A DNA stretch of 64,000 bases, taken from the NCBI GenBank assembly GCA_030490835.1, contig CM059974.1, positions 627,501 through 691,500 on the forward strand. The letters are read 5' to 3'. Below are positions 52,744 to 64,000 of this stretch, piece by piece (within the stretch, counting starts at the first letter, position 1; each line of letters begins with the position of its first letter). This DNA comes from Annona cherimola (taxonomy: Eukaryota > Streptophyta > Magnoliopsida > Magnoliales > Annonaceae). The translations under genes and the position numbers were made by a program. The notes beneath the pieces were generated by a model that was given only the letters and a program-made list of their open reading frames with translations, made no database searches and was not told the DNA's origin.

Positions 52744-53103
52744 TTCCTGGATGTAACACACACACACATATATAGATTGACACCGTTCATTTTGTTTTGA
52801 GGAAGCGTCATGCTGCCTGCGATACGGTATCAATCACCTTTATTTTTCTTTTTTTCTTTTATTCTTTTTTCTTGCTGAAGAAAACTAGGGGAATGACACG
52901 GAATACAAGTTTGTATCTGTTCGTTCTTGATCAGGGATGCGCCTAAGTTTCTGACTGATTCGGCTTTTGAAATCTGAGCCATTCATAGTTGGTAAGTTTA
53001 GTGACCTTACCACTCGATGAACAGCAGTCTGTGTTGAAGGAAATATTCCAAACGTGATATTATTTTGTAAGAAAAATTCTTTCATCCCCTGTCAGGGCAC
53101 AAT
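52744..53103 (+). other. 3' untranslated region and downstream flank of the GTG gene
   Basis: A (CA)n/(TA)n run follows the stop at 52757-52774 and a T-rich stretch lies at 52838-52872. The polyadenylation site is not certain. A hAT element begins at 53104. Confidence 0.5.
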
Positions 53104-54537
53104 CAGTGTTATAAGAACCGGACCGGACCGGCCGGTCGGACCGGTTCGACCGGGAACCGGTCCAGTTTCCGGTTCGATATCTCCCGGTTCGATTCGTTTA
53201 TATAAAGCCGTCCAAACCGGAGAACCGGCGGTCGGACCGCGATAGGCGGGCGGACCGGATTCGACCGGTCGGATGGTTCTATATATATATAAAAACCAAA
53301 CGAAATCCCTGTTACGCAACCCGCTTCCGGGCTCCCGCCCGCTGCCCCTCTCTCATTCCCCCTTCCCCTTTCATCGTTTCTGAAATCTAATCCCTAAAAC
53401 GCCGTTGTCGTCTCCTAGCAGAAATCAATATCCTCTTTTATTGCAATCAGTTATCCAAGCACCGGTAGCAGCACAGCATCGTCATCATAAGCAAAAGCAG
53501 CTGGACTAGTGGGAGCAAAGGAATTCTCGAAATGTAAGAGGACGCAGAGGACGACGCCTTCAGAGACTTCAAATTCATCCCCTTCTCTTTTGATTCTTCT
53601 CGTTTAAATCCAATCACAGCTGATGACAACGAATGACTCGATTTTGTGGAAAACCCACTTCAATCTCCGTCTCTGAATCTCTTCAACGGCCTCCAAATGG
53701 CGCAAGTCACGAATTCGCATCCGGTGATGCTTCCCCACTTCAGCCATTTGGTCATGATATGAGATCGAAATCAGCAATTGAGAAACAGTGGGAGAAGCCG
53801 CAAGGAGCCATCCCATGCTCGATTTTTTACGAAGAAGAGGCGAAGGAGGAGAGTGATAAAGTCGATTTGTTCGTCGATGCCCATATCTCACCACATGGAT
53901 TTTTAGTCTTGATTTTCTCATCTTGGAGGTGGAGAGAAGTAGAAGAAGACGACAATGGCTGCGTCAACACAGACGGGAGTGGATTTGAGGAATTTTCGCC
54001 CGCAACGACGCCGACGAGTGGGAGACAGTGTTATAAGAGACAATGCAGTGCAACCTTGTTGAAGTTGTTGCCCCTTCCAGTAGATTAACCTCATTTTCTC
54101 AATATGGTGCTTTGACATTAAATTGTGGACAAAAGTTATTATTCTTTCTTCTAGTTTCTAATGATCCCTTTGGAAGAGCCGGAATGGATTCTTACGATCT
54201 GAAGAGAGTTACCAAGTCCTTGTTTGGACTTTGGCTTTGAGGACTGTTTTTTACATTATTACTCTACTTTTAATTATTTTTTCATATTTTTCACGCAAAT
54301 ATGCTATTTATTTCAACTTTGTTTTTTTTTTCCTTACCAACCTATTAATTTCAACTTTGTTTTTTTTTTCTTACCAACCTATTAAATAGGCTAAGTCACG
54401 TGATACTCATCTAATTCCATCAATACACATCACACAAATCACAATATACATAAGAAATATGTTATGTTGACGTCACCGGTTCGAACCAGACCAGTTCCTT
54501 TACCGGTTCAATTACTGGTTCGGTTCTGACAACATTG
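53104..54537. mobile_element. hAT-like element, 1434 bp, target duplication GGCACAAT
   Basis: It begins CAGTGTTATAAGAACCGG and ends CGGTTCTGACAACATTG, inverted versions of each other. GGCACAAT lies at 53096-53103 and 54538-54545, a perfect 8-bp duplication. The subterminal 53115-53270 is densely packed with CCGG/GGTTCGA repeats. The interior 53320-54100 is of higher GC and has a 151-codon frame (53633-54088) overlapped by minus-strand frames; no transposase or other domain is recognised, so it is non-autonomous and may carry captured host sequence. A 44-bp imperfect duplication lies at 54305-54385. Confidence 0.85.
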
Positions 54538-54545
54538 GGCACAAT

Positions 54546-55256
54546 GAGACTCTAGACCATTCTTTAGCTTTTCTTTCTTGTTCAAAGATTGGAAAAATAC
54601 TGTCACAAAAAAAAAAAAAAGGGAAAAATTCTATCTTGCAGCTGCCTTGTGGATCGATCAGAAAACCATAGACAGGGCAAGGCTCCCTAACCCAGATCTT
54701 CAACTAACAAACAACCAAAGCGATCAACTTGTAGCGATGTTGATTTCAACCCATTTCCCAAGTGTTTATAATTGCAGTCCCATCCATAACGTTGATAACG
54801 CTGCTAAGGTCGTCGTTGTTAACAGCAAATGCTAATTGTAGAAGTTCAACACTTCACCAAACGATTAAGTACAATCCATTGGTGAACCGAGGCATGGTCC
54901 GGTCATTTTCCACTGTGGGTGGGTCCGTGCGTATGGTTCCAGCTTCTTGAGTCCAGATGGGAGCAAATGGCTCCATGAAGTCCAAGAGGAGAGAAATAAA
55001 AAGGTAGAACCCATTAAATAGTGCATCCAAATGCCAGTTGATGAGCTGAGAATATTGCAAAACTAAAGATAGCGCGGGCATATTTTGTCAGAGAAAAAAA
55101 AGAAGAAGAAGATAGCGTAGGCATAGGCGCCTCAAGATCTCCATCCTCTCACTATCGCGCTCTTGGCTAAGTCAATTTCTGGTCTACGAGGTTGGTCCGC
55201 CCGCGTCTTTTCATCTGGACAGGAATGACCATGTGACGGGCAGCGCAGCTGAATAG
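54546..55256. other. Region downstream of the prefoldin-like gene
   Basis: Probably holds the 3' untranslated region of the minus-strand gene. Open frames at 54578-55081 are short and lack support. Confidence 0.4.
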
Positions 55257-57987
55257 CTAAGAATTTAACCTTTGAAGCTGAACTTTCGCCAAATTAGCTT
55301 GTGCTAAACAAAACAAATACCACAAGTGAGGTTCAAAACATATAATAACGACAAAGGAAGTAGTATTTTGCGTTAAATGAGACGATTTTCTTTCTTTCTT
55401 TCTTTCAGTGGTTCGAGGAATGCCTACTCTGTTCAGATGCAATAGCTGCTTTGATGGTCGTTTGGAAGAAGACACTACCATTTTTCTGATAGACAGCCTG
55501 TAGTTTTCAAAACAAAAGCAAGCGTATAAGTTTCAAATAACACAATCATCCAAGAGCATGTGAGGTAAATAAGAATCCCAGACCTAATTAAAAGGTAAAT
55601 GCGCATGAGCTGTTGATTGATATAACTGTTTGCAAAGAGATGATGAAAGGATGCAGAATGCTAGATGCCATGTGCAGTCCAATGTCACTAAACAGTGCAT
55701 AGCACGCATTGTTAGAGCCGACAGAGATGTTCAGAGCAACGTGATGCATCAGACAAACCATTCCAAGAGGTGCATGTCTATACAGAAAAACCCTAATGAT
55801 TTCCTCGTGTCGTTCTCTGCCATGAATGACTCTTTAATAACCACTTTATATTGATGCATATATGCTTATTAGGGAACAAATAGGCACGTTTAGTTACGTT
55901 TCTTATTATGATTTCCGATTAACGGCACACTTGACAATGAATCCTTCACTCTTACGTACCTCAGTTCATGTGTTTGCTCAATCATCCATCCCATTCAACT
56001 TTATGGAGTTATGCATACATTTAAGCTTATTCAAGACCAGTAGATGGGTAATGTAGTTTAAAAAAAAAAGAAAAAGAAAAAGAAAAAGGATGAGTAGATG
56101 AGAAAGGGATGAGAAGAAATTTGTCATTCCCGAAAAGCTCTGCCCATTCTCGAATAACTTTTTTCATTTTTAATACATAATAACTTCACTTCTTTAATTA
56201 CTTTTCCAATTCCCTATATAATTTTTTCACATTTTAATACGTAATAACACTTTTTTCATCCAATTTTCTTGTACCATCCTCATCCCATTCCACCATCTTC
56301 AACAGCCCCTGTAAATGACGGATCATACACGTAGGAGGGCTAAGCCTAAATGATAAAAATGGTACAGATAACTACATGAAGCAGAAAAACACAAGCAGTA
56401 CATATTGTGACAACAATAAGAACGAAGAGACATGAGCACAAAAAGCATAAACAACTAACATTCAGTTTCTGGTGCAGCTTCCATCACGATGTCCAACGAT
56501 CAACATTTAGGCCATATGATGAAATATGGAGTTAAAAACTGCTGCGAAAGTGGTATTCCCGTCACGAGGATAGAAGAAACATAAGAAAACGCAATGAGCA
56601 GAAACTAGAATACCTGTGCTAGGCTGCTCGTATGGCTAGGTCGCAATTATGAAAGTCTCAGTTATGGATTTTAACTAAAGCAGTAGTAGAGTTGAGGAAG
56701 TCAGGCAAGAGAGTCAAAGTCCCAGCCGAGGAATCGGGACAACGGCAACAGCCATCAATCAATTTGTTGTGAGTAGAAAAGGCTTTTTCAGAGGATACAG
56801 AATTCTTGAAGAAGTGCAGGAATGTCAAAAGAGGGTTTCTGTTGCTGAATACTTGCAATTAGGACAAGGCTTTGCAACGGTGAATGTGGTAACTAGGTCT
56901 GTCTACGGCTTCCGTTAGAATCGTTTATTCTTGTTATGAATAAATTGCATGGACAGAAATATGTGGTATCTGTTAGGAAAACCATATTGATTAAATTCAT
57001 AATCACCTCAGGATCCTCCATGCTAAATCATTAAGAAAATAAAATCATAAGCGGAAGCATACCTAAATCCATGGAAACAGTTGTTCTTAAATCCTTGTGG
57101 TTTCTGGGTCTTTCAAGTTAATGCTCTAGGGTTTTCTGAAGAAGGTGACTTCACTTTTCAACTGATGGAATGTTAGAAAAAAACTCTGATAGGTGCATAA
57201 CCTAGGGACCACAATTGTTTTTATAGAGAGTCTATTTTTCGTATTTCTAATTTAGCCCATCATACAAATAGAAATTAGAAATTAAGCTGTAGGGTTTCTA
57301 CGCATAGGAGATCCATACTTTATTAGATGATTTAGGCCCATAAAATCTTATAGGATCATTTTTTAAAAATTGGGCCGCTATTTATGATAGCGTATATATA
57401 ATTAATATATATGTGTGTCCAAAATTCCAACAGTATCTTCGTAGAATTACTCCTTGAATTACCGTCAAACACTTGCCTATGAGGACAGGACAGGAGGCTT
57501 CCAAATCAATTGCAATCAATCTGGGAATTCCTAGTTTCAAGCACGCAAGGTATTTCCTGTACTTTATTCCTTTCAACAATGTTCTTCCACACCTGACACC
57601 TGCCATCTACGGCAATGTATTCTGTCCATCATCCTAATGCCCATTCCATTAAACAAATTGGAAACTCATTTGATACCTAGTTTCAAGCATCTGTGTCAAC
57701 AACAGGTGAGAGAGAGAGAGAGAGAGAGTGCATACACGAGAGGAAGAAAGACTGTTCAACTCCCCCAATGCAACCTCGTGACTTCTTATCTGAGAAACTC
57801 CAAATTCAAAGTAAAAGAGGAAGAAAACAGAGTTAAAATGGTAATTTTTTCCCCCAATCGAAAATAAAAAAACACAAAAAAAAAAAAAAAAAAAGGTAGG
57901 TCGAGGAGGGTGATATACCTGCTTGAGAAGATTTTGCTTGGGATCTTCATCGGATGGAATCGAAGCAGTAGCAGAAGAACCCATCAT
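55257..57987 (-). CDS. Small prefoldin-like protein, 4 exons, 79 residues
   Basis: Minus-strand exons: 57987-57919 (MMGSSATASIPSDEDPKQNL...), 57789-57736 (IRSHEVALGELNSLSSSR), 55497-55428 (AVYQKNGSVFFQTTIKAAIA...), 55303-55257 (TQANLAKVQLQRLNS, stop TAG). All three introns are GT-AG (129, 2238 and 124 bp) and phases fit (0, 0, 1). The spliced frame is 240 bases. The predicted protein is mostly helical with a central VYQKNGSVFF turn, the pattern of beta-type prefoldin relatives; I recall a small Arabidopsis prefoldin-family protein (At1g49245) and animal ASDURF as similar, from memory only. Such proteins join prefoldin-like chaperone assemblies in the cytosol. Two consecutive ATGs (57987 and 57984) are possible starts. 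Intron 1 is a multiple of three and open, so an unspliced form would encode an insertion with a poly-Phe run. Confidence 0.75.
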
Positions 57988-58200
57988 CAGCAGCAACAAC
58001 AAAGGCTCTCTCTCCCCCAACCCCAACCCCAACTTCCAGAGAAGCTCGCAAAGAAGAATTAAAGAGAAAGCACGCTTCAGGTCACTGCACGGGTTGATTG
58101 AGATGTGGGCCGATGGATTCAATCACAAAACCGTCTGCAGCAAGTTGGCCCAACATTTGAGCCCACGGGCCAGATCCAAGTGTCGAATTTTCTGGTGACT
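57988..58200 (-). promoter_or_regulatory. 5' leader and proximal promoter of the prefoldin-like gene
   Basis: Read on the minus strand the region is GT- and GA-rich just before the start (GTTGGGGTTGGGG, GGGGGAGAGAGAGCC). The frame stays open upstream of the ATG but has no further ATG in phase, so it is taken as untranslated. Confidence 0.45.
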
Positions 58201-60026
58201 ACAGCAATGCCACCGTATGCCTTTTCTTCGGTCATGATTCAACACAAACGCTTGGATTCTTTATTTTTAAAATTTTTCTTTATCAATATACAGGCCTGAG
58301 CAAGATATTTTATTTTATTTTATTTTTATTTAAATTTTAAAGAATTATAAAACTGAAAAAATCAAAAAGATTAAATTTCATACATACATGTATATAAACA
58401 TGTTGCTTGAGCCTAGCCCCACTATTGATAAAAAAATATATATATGTAAAAATGAGAAGTCCACGCTAGGTTAATTGTAATAATCATCAACCTTCCTTTT
58501 TTGGGTCAAAAAATACTTCCCACTTACCAATAATATACCTCAGTGACTCGCGTGGATACGCAATTTGCAAAAGCAAAATTTCCTCTTGTTCTTACAATAT
58601 TTGCCTCTAATTCTTAATATGTTCATAATATTTCAAAATTTTCTCTTATATTCATAATTTTCACCTTAAATTCATATTATACCCATGTAGTTGAAACAAC
58701 TATTAACTAACCTATCGAAAAAGCAATGTTGCCCTTCAATCTTTTTCTAACTAAAACAATTTTGCCTTAGTATGATATTTGAATTAATTACTTAATGTCA
58801 TAAATCAATAGTTTAGCAACATTAATTGAGTCATATTGAGATAAAAGTTATGGTGTGGTAAAATCGTCTAGAAAGTATGATAAGAATTTAAGATAAAATA
58901 TTATAGATATAATAGAAAATTTTAAAATATAATAACTATAAGAAAAATTATGGGTAAATATTATGAGTACAACACTAATTCTCCCTCTACCAAACAAAGC
59001 TCGACATAAACACGACGGCAATGTACGGCCTAACGACTCACTCTTTCCTACGGATACAACTGGGTGGGTTACAGCCCTAATACTTTTTGCATAGCCATTT
59101 ATAAAAATCTCTATTCTAATCTTACTCCATCTAACAGGAAAGCATTGTTCTGCGGCTTAACCTGTGTTAGTAGAGCGGGTTGCTGTGAAAATTAGTTGAA
59201 TAATACAACAAGATTGCTAATAGAAAATTAAACGAAACTTATAATACTAATGAACTAATTGAATCTAAAAGACCAATCTCCACACTTTCTCTTAATTGAA
59301 ATGTTCATTCTATTTTTAAAAAATAGCACGAGAAATTCTCTAGTTGGTTTCACATTCCGGCAGTATCAAGAGTTGTTAGGCAGCTCTTGCATAGTTACTT
59401 TTGAGTAGTTTTTAAAAAGAATTAGCAGTAGAATCTAGTGCAAACTACTTTCCCAAAGCATTATAAACCAACTAATACAGTAAACACCCGAGGTGCCCAA
59501 AAGAAGCCTTATTAAAGTTTTTTTTTTTTTTTTTATAAAAAGTTTGGTTCTAAATTTAATATGTTTGACGGATTGGATACTCTCAACATAGGCCCTGCTC
59601 ATTTATCTTAATGGGACATATGGGACATATGGGTCAAATAACCTTGTTGATTGGTTAAAGTTCCTCTCAAAAATTATCTGAGACAAGTCTTTCGCTTAAG
59701 CAAGTCTGCGAATATGATTTAATTTAATAATATTGGTATAAATTTATATCTACTAATAGGAATGATATTAATCATAACATAAATAATTTTAAAAAAGATA
59801 ATAATTAACATACGAGTAACAATATTGATCTATATTCATCAAATAAATAATATCGATCTAATGATATTGAAACAAAAAATAAGAATGTTAATTACATGTG
59901 CAAATGTTAAATTAACTCTTAAAAATAGATTTTTTCATTCTATGGAAGTCAATTCCATTTCAACCATCAACGGCTGATTAGTGTATATATGCTTCCCCAT
60001 TATCATTAATATATATATTTAGAGAA
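58201..60026. other. AT-rich spacer, no gene seen
   Basis: It contains a T-tract at 59519-59535 and A/T low complexity. No reading frame, RNA gene or well-bounded transposon is supported. Confidence 0.5.
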
Positions 60027-60386
60027 GTGATACTGTTAGCCTGGAGCAAATGCTTCGCTTGGTTCATCTCGAAAATCATTTACTATATTTTTTAAATTTT
60101 TTTCTTTATACAATTGTTTAGCTAAATGTATTTAACATATAAGTCAAAATTTACTATTTTTGAATATGTGTATATATTTTTTAAAGATGGAGATATTTTA
60201 AATACACATATATAGATATTTAAAAATCTCAAAAAATATACATATATCCAAAAATGTAAAACTTGATTTATATGTTAACTATACTTAGATAAACAAGTGT
60301 ATGGAGAAAACATAAAAAATATTATAAATAAATTTCTTGAAGTGGGCTAAGTAAGACATTTGTTTAACCCGAACTAACAAGATCAT
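60027..60386. mobile_element. Foldback MITE, family B (sister of 28438-29093)
   Basis: 'gtgatactgttagcctggag' at the left end matches, inverted, 'ccgaactaacaagatcat' at the right. 'gtatttaacatataagtcaa' is mirrored by 'gatttatatgttaactatac'. It is about 360 bp, uninterrupted, and shows what the 28438 copy was before its insertion. Confidence 0.7.
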
Positions 60387-60472
60387 TTCTTATATATTTC
60401 ATCTCGTCATCGTTATATTCTCCCCATTATCATCTTTATATTAACACGGTTCCATGGTATATATATATATAT

Positions 60473-60817
60473 TTTTTCAAGTGCATTGCTAAAATTGGCC
60501 CTACATGATAATCAAATTATAATCTACTCCACCCATTGTATTTAGAATAATGTATTTTATTACTATATCAATTTTCATCCTAATCGGATATATGTATGGA
60601 CCCCATCTGAAAATCGTACAAATTCAACGTAATAAAAATAGTTTGATATAAATAATAACTTTAAAGTAATTTTTTCAACATCTAAACTATCTAAAGTATG
60701 ATTTATATATGATAAATGATTATATAAAGTTTTATTACATTTTAATATGTATGGGGCCCTTTTTTGGGCAATTGCAACGTTGTTCCGGTGCAGTAACGTT
60801 GCACTGGAACAACTCTT
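60473..60817. mobile_element. Family C MITE, second (TA)n-bounded copy
   Basis: The body repeats the 6263-6617 element ('taatctactccacccattgt', 'atttagaataatgtatttta', 'ttttcatcctaatcggatat') and ends 'ttccggtgcagtaacgttgc', 'actggaacaactctta'. It is flanked by (TA)n at about 60459-60472 and 60818-60842. The left end is more worn than the right. Confidence 0.75.
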
Positions 60818-60859
60818 ATATATATATATATATATATATATATTTCATATTCGAACTTA

Positions 60860-61098
60860 ATTTTATGCTCCCGGGAGCATTAAGCCTCAACACTCCTGGT
60901 GCATAAACCTTTTTTTTTTCTTTTTTTCATAAAGTTGTTAATCTAAGTGTATTTAACATGTATATCAATTTTTACTAATTTAGGAGATTTTTATGTATTT
61001 TTTCGAATTTTTAAAAATCAATAGCATTTTAATAATTTTAAATACACTTAGATTAATATGGATAAAAAAAATTCAAAAAAATAAAAAAATACCGGGAT
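60860..61098. repeat. Foldback MITE, family B, last copy
   Basis: 'gctcccgggagcattaagcc' on the left and 'aaaaataccgggatcc' on the right bracket the family core 'aatctaagtgtatttaacat', 'gtatatcaatttttacta'. The right arm is shortened ('aaatacacttagattaatat'). Confidence 0.6.
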
Positions 61099-62382
61099 CC
61101 TTTCCTATCCTATTTTATTTTTCACTACTTGTTTATACCTCCAAATTGTCCGCCCTGCGTTACTTCAAAAAAAATAATAATAAAATCGTACGCCCTGCAG
61201 CCCTGCAGGTTTTCAATCTTTGAATCGGAGCATTTGTTTAATGTCCTTGCGGAATTATTGAAACTGTGTAAGAAAAGGGACAGTTTGGATGTAGGGAAAA
61301 AGCGGGGCTCTCTCACGTTCCGTAAGGGGTAAAAATGCATTTTTTGGGAGCCACTAGAGGGTGGGGGTGAGGTGTGGTGTCTGCCCGTGGGTGGCCCACT
61401 CACTGCATCAAAAGACCCCCAAGATTGCAATATCATTGAGTTTTGGGCGTATGAAATGCTTCCTTTTTTCTGGAAATTGGTTTTTTGGGGTGGACCACCA
61501 ACACTGCTGCAGTCCATGCATGGCAGGTTCTTCCTGATCTCGCCCACATGCAGTTATGGTACAAAGTGACAAAGACGATAATGAGTCAGTTCTTCTTTCT
61601 AATCTTTCATCCCTTTGTATTGTTCTTTATTTTTATACCTCCTGCACTTCATTATACATGCTTCCATCTTACTAGAAACAGCATTTTGTGGAAGGTGTGT
61701 CACGAGAACATGTCTAAGCCCACGGGACCATATGTACAGATACAGATGCCGCACCCCTCGTGAGTATTTCACAAACTATTAAACATGCATGCAGGTTTAG
61801 TAAAACGGATATACGTAAATGAAGAAAAATAAGATTTATTACATCTCATTTTATACTCAACTGATGATACATCTCGACCAAGAGATGGGTATATTCGGAT
61901 AGAGGAAAAGTGGGAAAAAGGTTTTATGAAAAGTAGTGAGAAAAGAAAAAAAAAGAAAAAAAGAAAGATGAAATGACATGATCTAAGCAGGAAACGCGTG
62001 CAAATTGATGGATCCAAGACTTTGAAGTGATCAATTGTGTGTTTCTATATATATAGGGAATGTTTTTTAGTAGGAGGGGGAAAGGCAATAGTTATGTGTA
62101 AATATTAAAATTTTAAAGCACTATTTTTTATTTTTTATTTTGAAAAATTGATGACAGAAATTACCCGACCTCAATTAACTCCGATAAATCCCACCCACGA
62201 GGGCATGTACTTATAAATAAAATGGATACTAATAAAATATAGAAATAGATTTCTTGTGAGAATGAGTACATATAACGATTGAATATATAAATAAGAAGCA
62301 AGAAAAAATAAGACCACTAAATAATCATTAGAATCTCATGTCAAATTAGTTGAATGAGGAAAAACGTGGCTTTTCTACCACA

Positions 62383-62415
<33 letters not shown>

Positions 62416-63159
62416 TCTAAGCATCACACACGTTTGAGGTTATTTGAACATCAGAACTCACGCACGCATGCTGGGACGTGTAATACCTCCGCATTTAGAT
62501 GGGGACTTCTACTAAACTTATTAAATTATCCTTTGTTTGGTTGAACTTCTCATTTTATGTCTTTTGCAATAAAAATGTAAACTGGTTCACTATTTAGAAG
62601 CTCTATTTAATTTATTTTATATATTTCTTATAACATCAGGTTATAATGGAGACCATACTCCAGCCGAAAATAACACTTCCATACACGCATGTCATATCTC
62701 TAGACTATGCCCTTAATAGACCATTTCTTTTAGCTATTAAACATGCTTTTTTAGAAGTTTTTTCCATTTAAAATTGCATAAATTGGCGTGGCCGCCAATT
62801 AAATAGGAATTCCACTGTTGGTGCCCAAAACGATGTTATCTTTTAGTGCCTAATCAATTAGATGTTAAGAACTGAAATAAGGTGGAAAAGTGGAACAATA
62901 TATATCAAACCCGAAGTGGCATTTTAATTGTAATTTAAATTAATTAATATTTGATTATTTGCCCCATGATTAACAAGGTCTACGACAATGACTTTCCAAC
63001 CTGGTCTGATACGATCTCGTGGGTTCAGTGATGGGCATTGGCTCAAAAAGTTGAAGTGACTTTTGTGGTTTCCATCCAATGTCTTGGAGAGAGAGCTGCT
63101 GCTGCTGCGCTGCTTCAAATGCCTCCGCTCCCCACTCACTCATCAACTGCATCCACCTG

Positions 63160-63203
<44 letters not shown>

Positions 63204-64000
63204 CCCAACTTTTCTTCACTTGCGACAAAAGCATAACTCCAGTTCTCCAAGATAAGGTGACCGAAAAAGAAAAAAAAAATCTCTCCTCTTTTTTTTTCCT
63301 TAGTTGAAGCTAGTCTTGAGGATCATGTGCTTGCTATTTTGCCAAATATTTTAATTATTAATTCTACAAAATTTTCTTGTATTGACCATCAATTTATAAT
63401 CATTAGTTAACCTTATCAAATTATGTTTATTACTCTATTTATTTTCAATAATTAATTTTCTTCAACTACATTTATACGCAAATAATTTCGTCTTTTTTTT
63501 TTTTTTTTTCCACTTTGGATTTTGTATATGTTGTGCTCTAGGCTTTTCGAGAAACCAACTAGGGATGGTGGGTCATGGACACCCCACCCCACCGCGTTGG
63601 ATCCAAGTCATGTTTACTATCATCTGGACCGTTAAGGTGGTAAGTATTGGAGGAATATGAAGGCCAATTTTGGAAATTATTGGCCATTTTTCTGATTTTG
63701 GTCCCTGACATGACATAATTTGGTTGGGGCGTTTGCATACAGTTCACGTGTATGTATAAGCTGATGAGTATTGGCAAATGACCATCGCTAGTGAGGCAGG
63801 GCAGCGTAGAGCAGAAATTGGGATTGCCAATTGGCATATTCTTACGGGTGGGTCTGAATCTGGTCTCGAATTTAAATGGAAAAAAAAAAAGTTGGGCATT
63901 TTCTCAGCAGCACTTGGCAGAACAAGGGCATGGGCTTCAATTCTCTGAATTTTTCAAATAATTAAACTAGGGATAATAATAATGATAATAATAATAATAA
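61099..64000. other. Terminal spacer with microsatellites and no supported gene
   Basis: 61100-61760 is more balanced in composition, with overlapping frames on both strands and no domain or convincing splice pattern. Long T-tracts occur at about 62383-62410 and 63163-63200, an AAT run at the end of the window, and a GC-richer patch at 63560-63860. A gene beyond the right edge could extend in, but nothing shows it. Confidence 0.4.

Noticed and set aside
57649..58122. 157-codon minus-strand frame as an independent protein
   Set aside because: It begins with TTG and is the readthrough of exon 1, an open intron (poly-Phe) and exon 2 of the prefoldin-like gene, followed by intron 2 sequence.
61129..61763. 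Possible gene from overlapping frames at 61125-61763
   Set aside because: Frames on both strands, no ATG context, domain or consistent splice sites.

Overview
This is nuclear DNA from a flowering plant. The evidence is AT-rich spacers full of small non-autonomous transposons, GT-AG introns, and protein-coding genes that are clearly plant families. The COLD1/GTG protein carries the exon-5/6 junction text EEKLKARSF, which I recall from rice, so a monocot or an early-diverging angiosperm is possible; I cannot name the species.

Genes. (1) Three tandem FAR1-RELATED SEQUENCE (FRS, FRS5-like) genes lie on the minus strand at 17280-19427, 24335-26524 and 31016-33283. Each is an intronless reading frame with an N-terminal FAR1 DNA-binding zinc finger, a domesticated MULE transposase core and a SWIM zinc finger. 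(2) A 13-exon gene on the plus strand (44724-52743) encodes a 468-residue GPCR-type G protein of the GTG/COLD1/GPHR family. (3) A 4-exon minus-strand gene (55257-57987) encodes a 79-residue prefoldin-like protein; it is invisible as a single long reading frame. (4) A tRNA-Val(CAC) gene sits at 13114-13187.

Layout. 1-13.1 kb is a transposon graveyard: hAT relatives, Tourist-like MITEs, foldback elements and a 2-kb element with about 80-bp inverted ends. 13.1-15.3 kb holds the tRNA and more MITEs. 15.3-35.5 kb is the FRS cluster, with spacers of 4.5-4.9 kb that carry nested MITEs. 35.9-39.7 kb is a stack of three nested transposons whose order of insertion can be read from the split target-site duplications. 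39.8-44.4 kb has an LTR-like segment and several palindromic elements, the last abutting the GTG leader. 44.4-53.1 kb is the GTG gene. A 1.4-kb hAT element (53.1-54.5 kb) separates its 3' end from the prefoldin-like gene (55.3-58 kb). 58-64 kb is AT-rich and repeat-laden with no gene that I can support.

The genes do not form a pathway. The FRS genes are probably a local duplication of one regulator of transcription; GTG/COLD1 acts in membranes, and the small prefoldin-like protein in a chaperone assembly. The most informative novelty is the mobile DNA: at least four hAT insertions with perfect 8-bp target duplications, a Tourist-like family with 3-bp duplications, an element family bounded by (TA)n microsatellites, and several cases of nesting.
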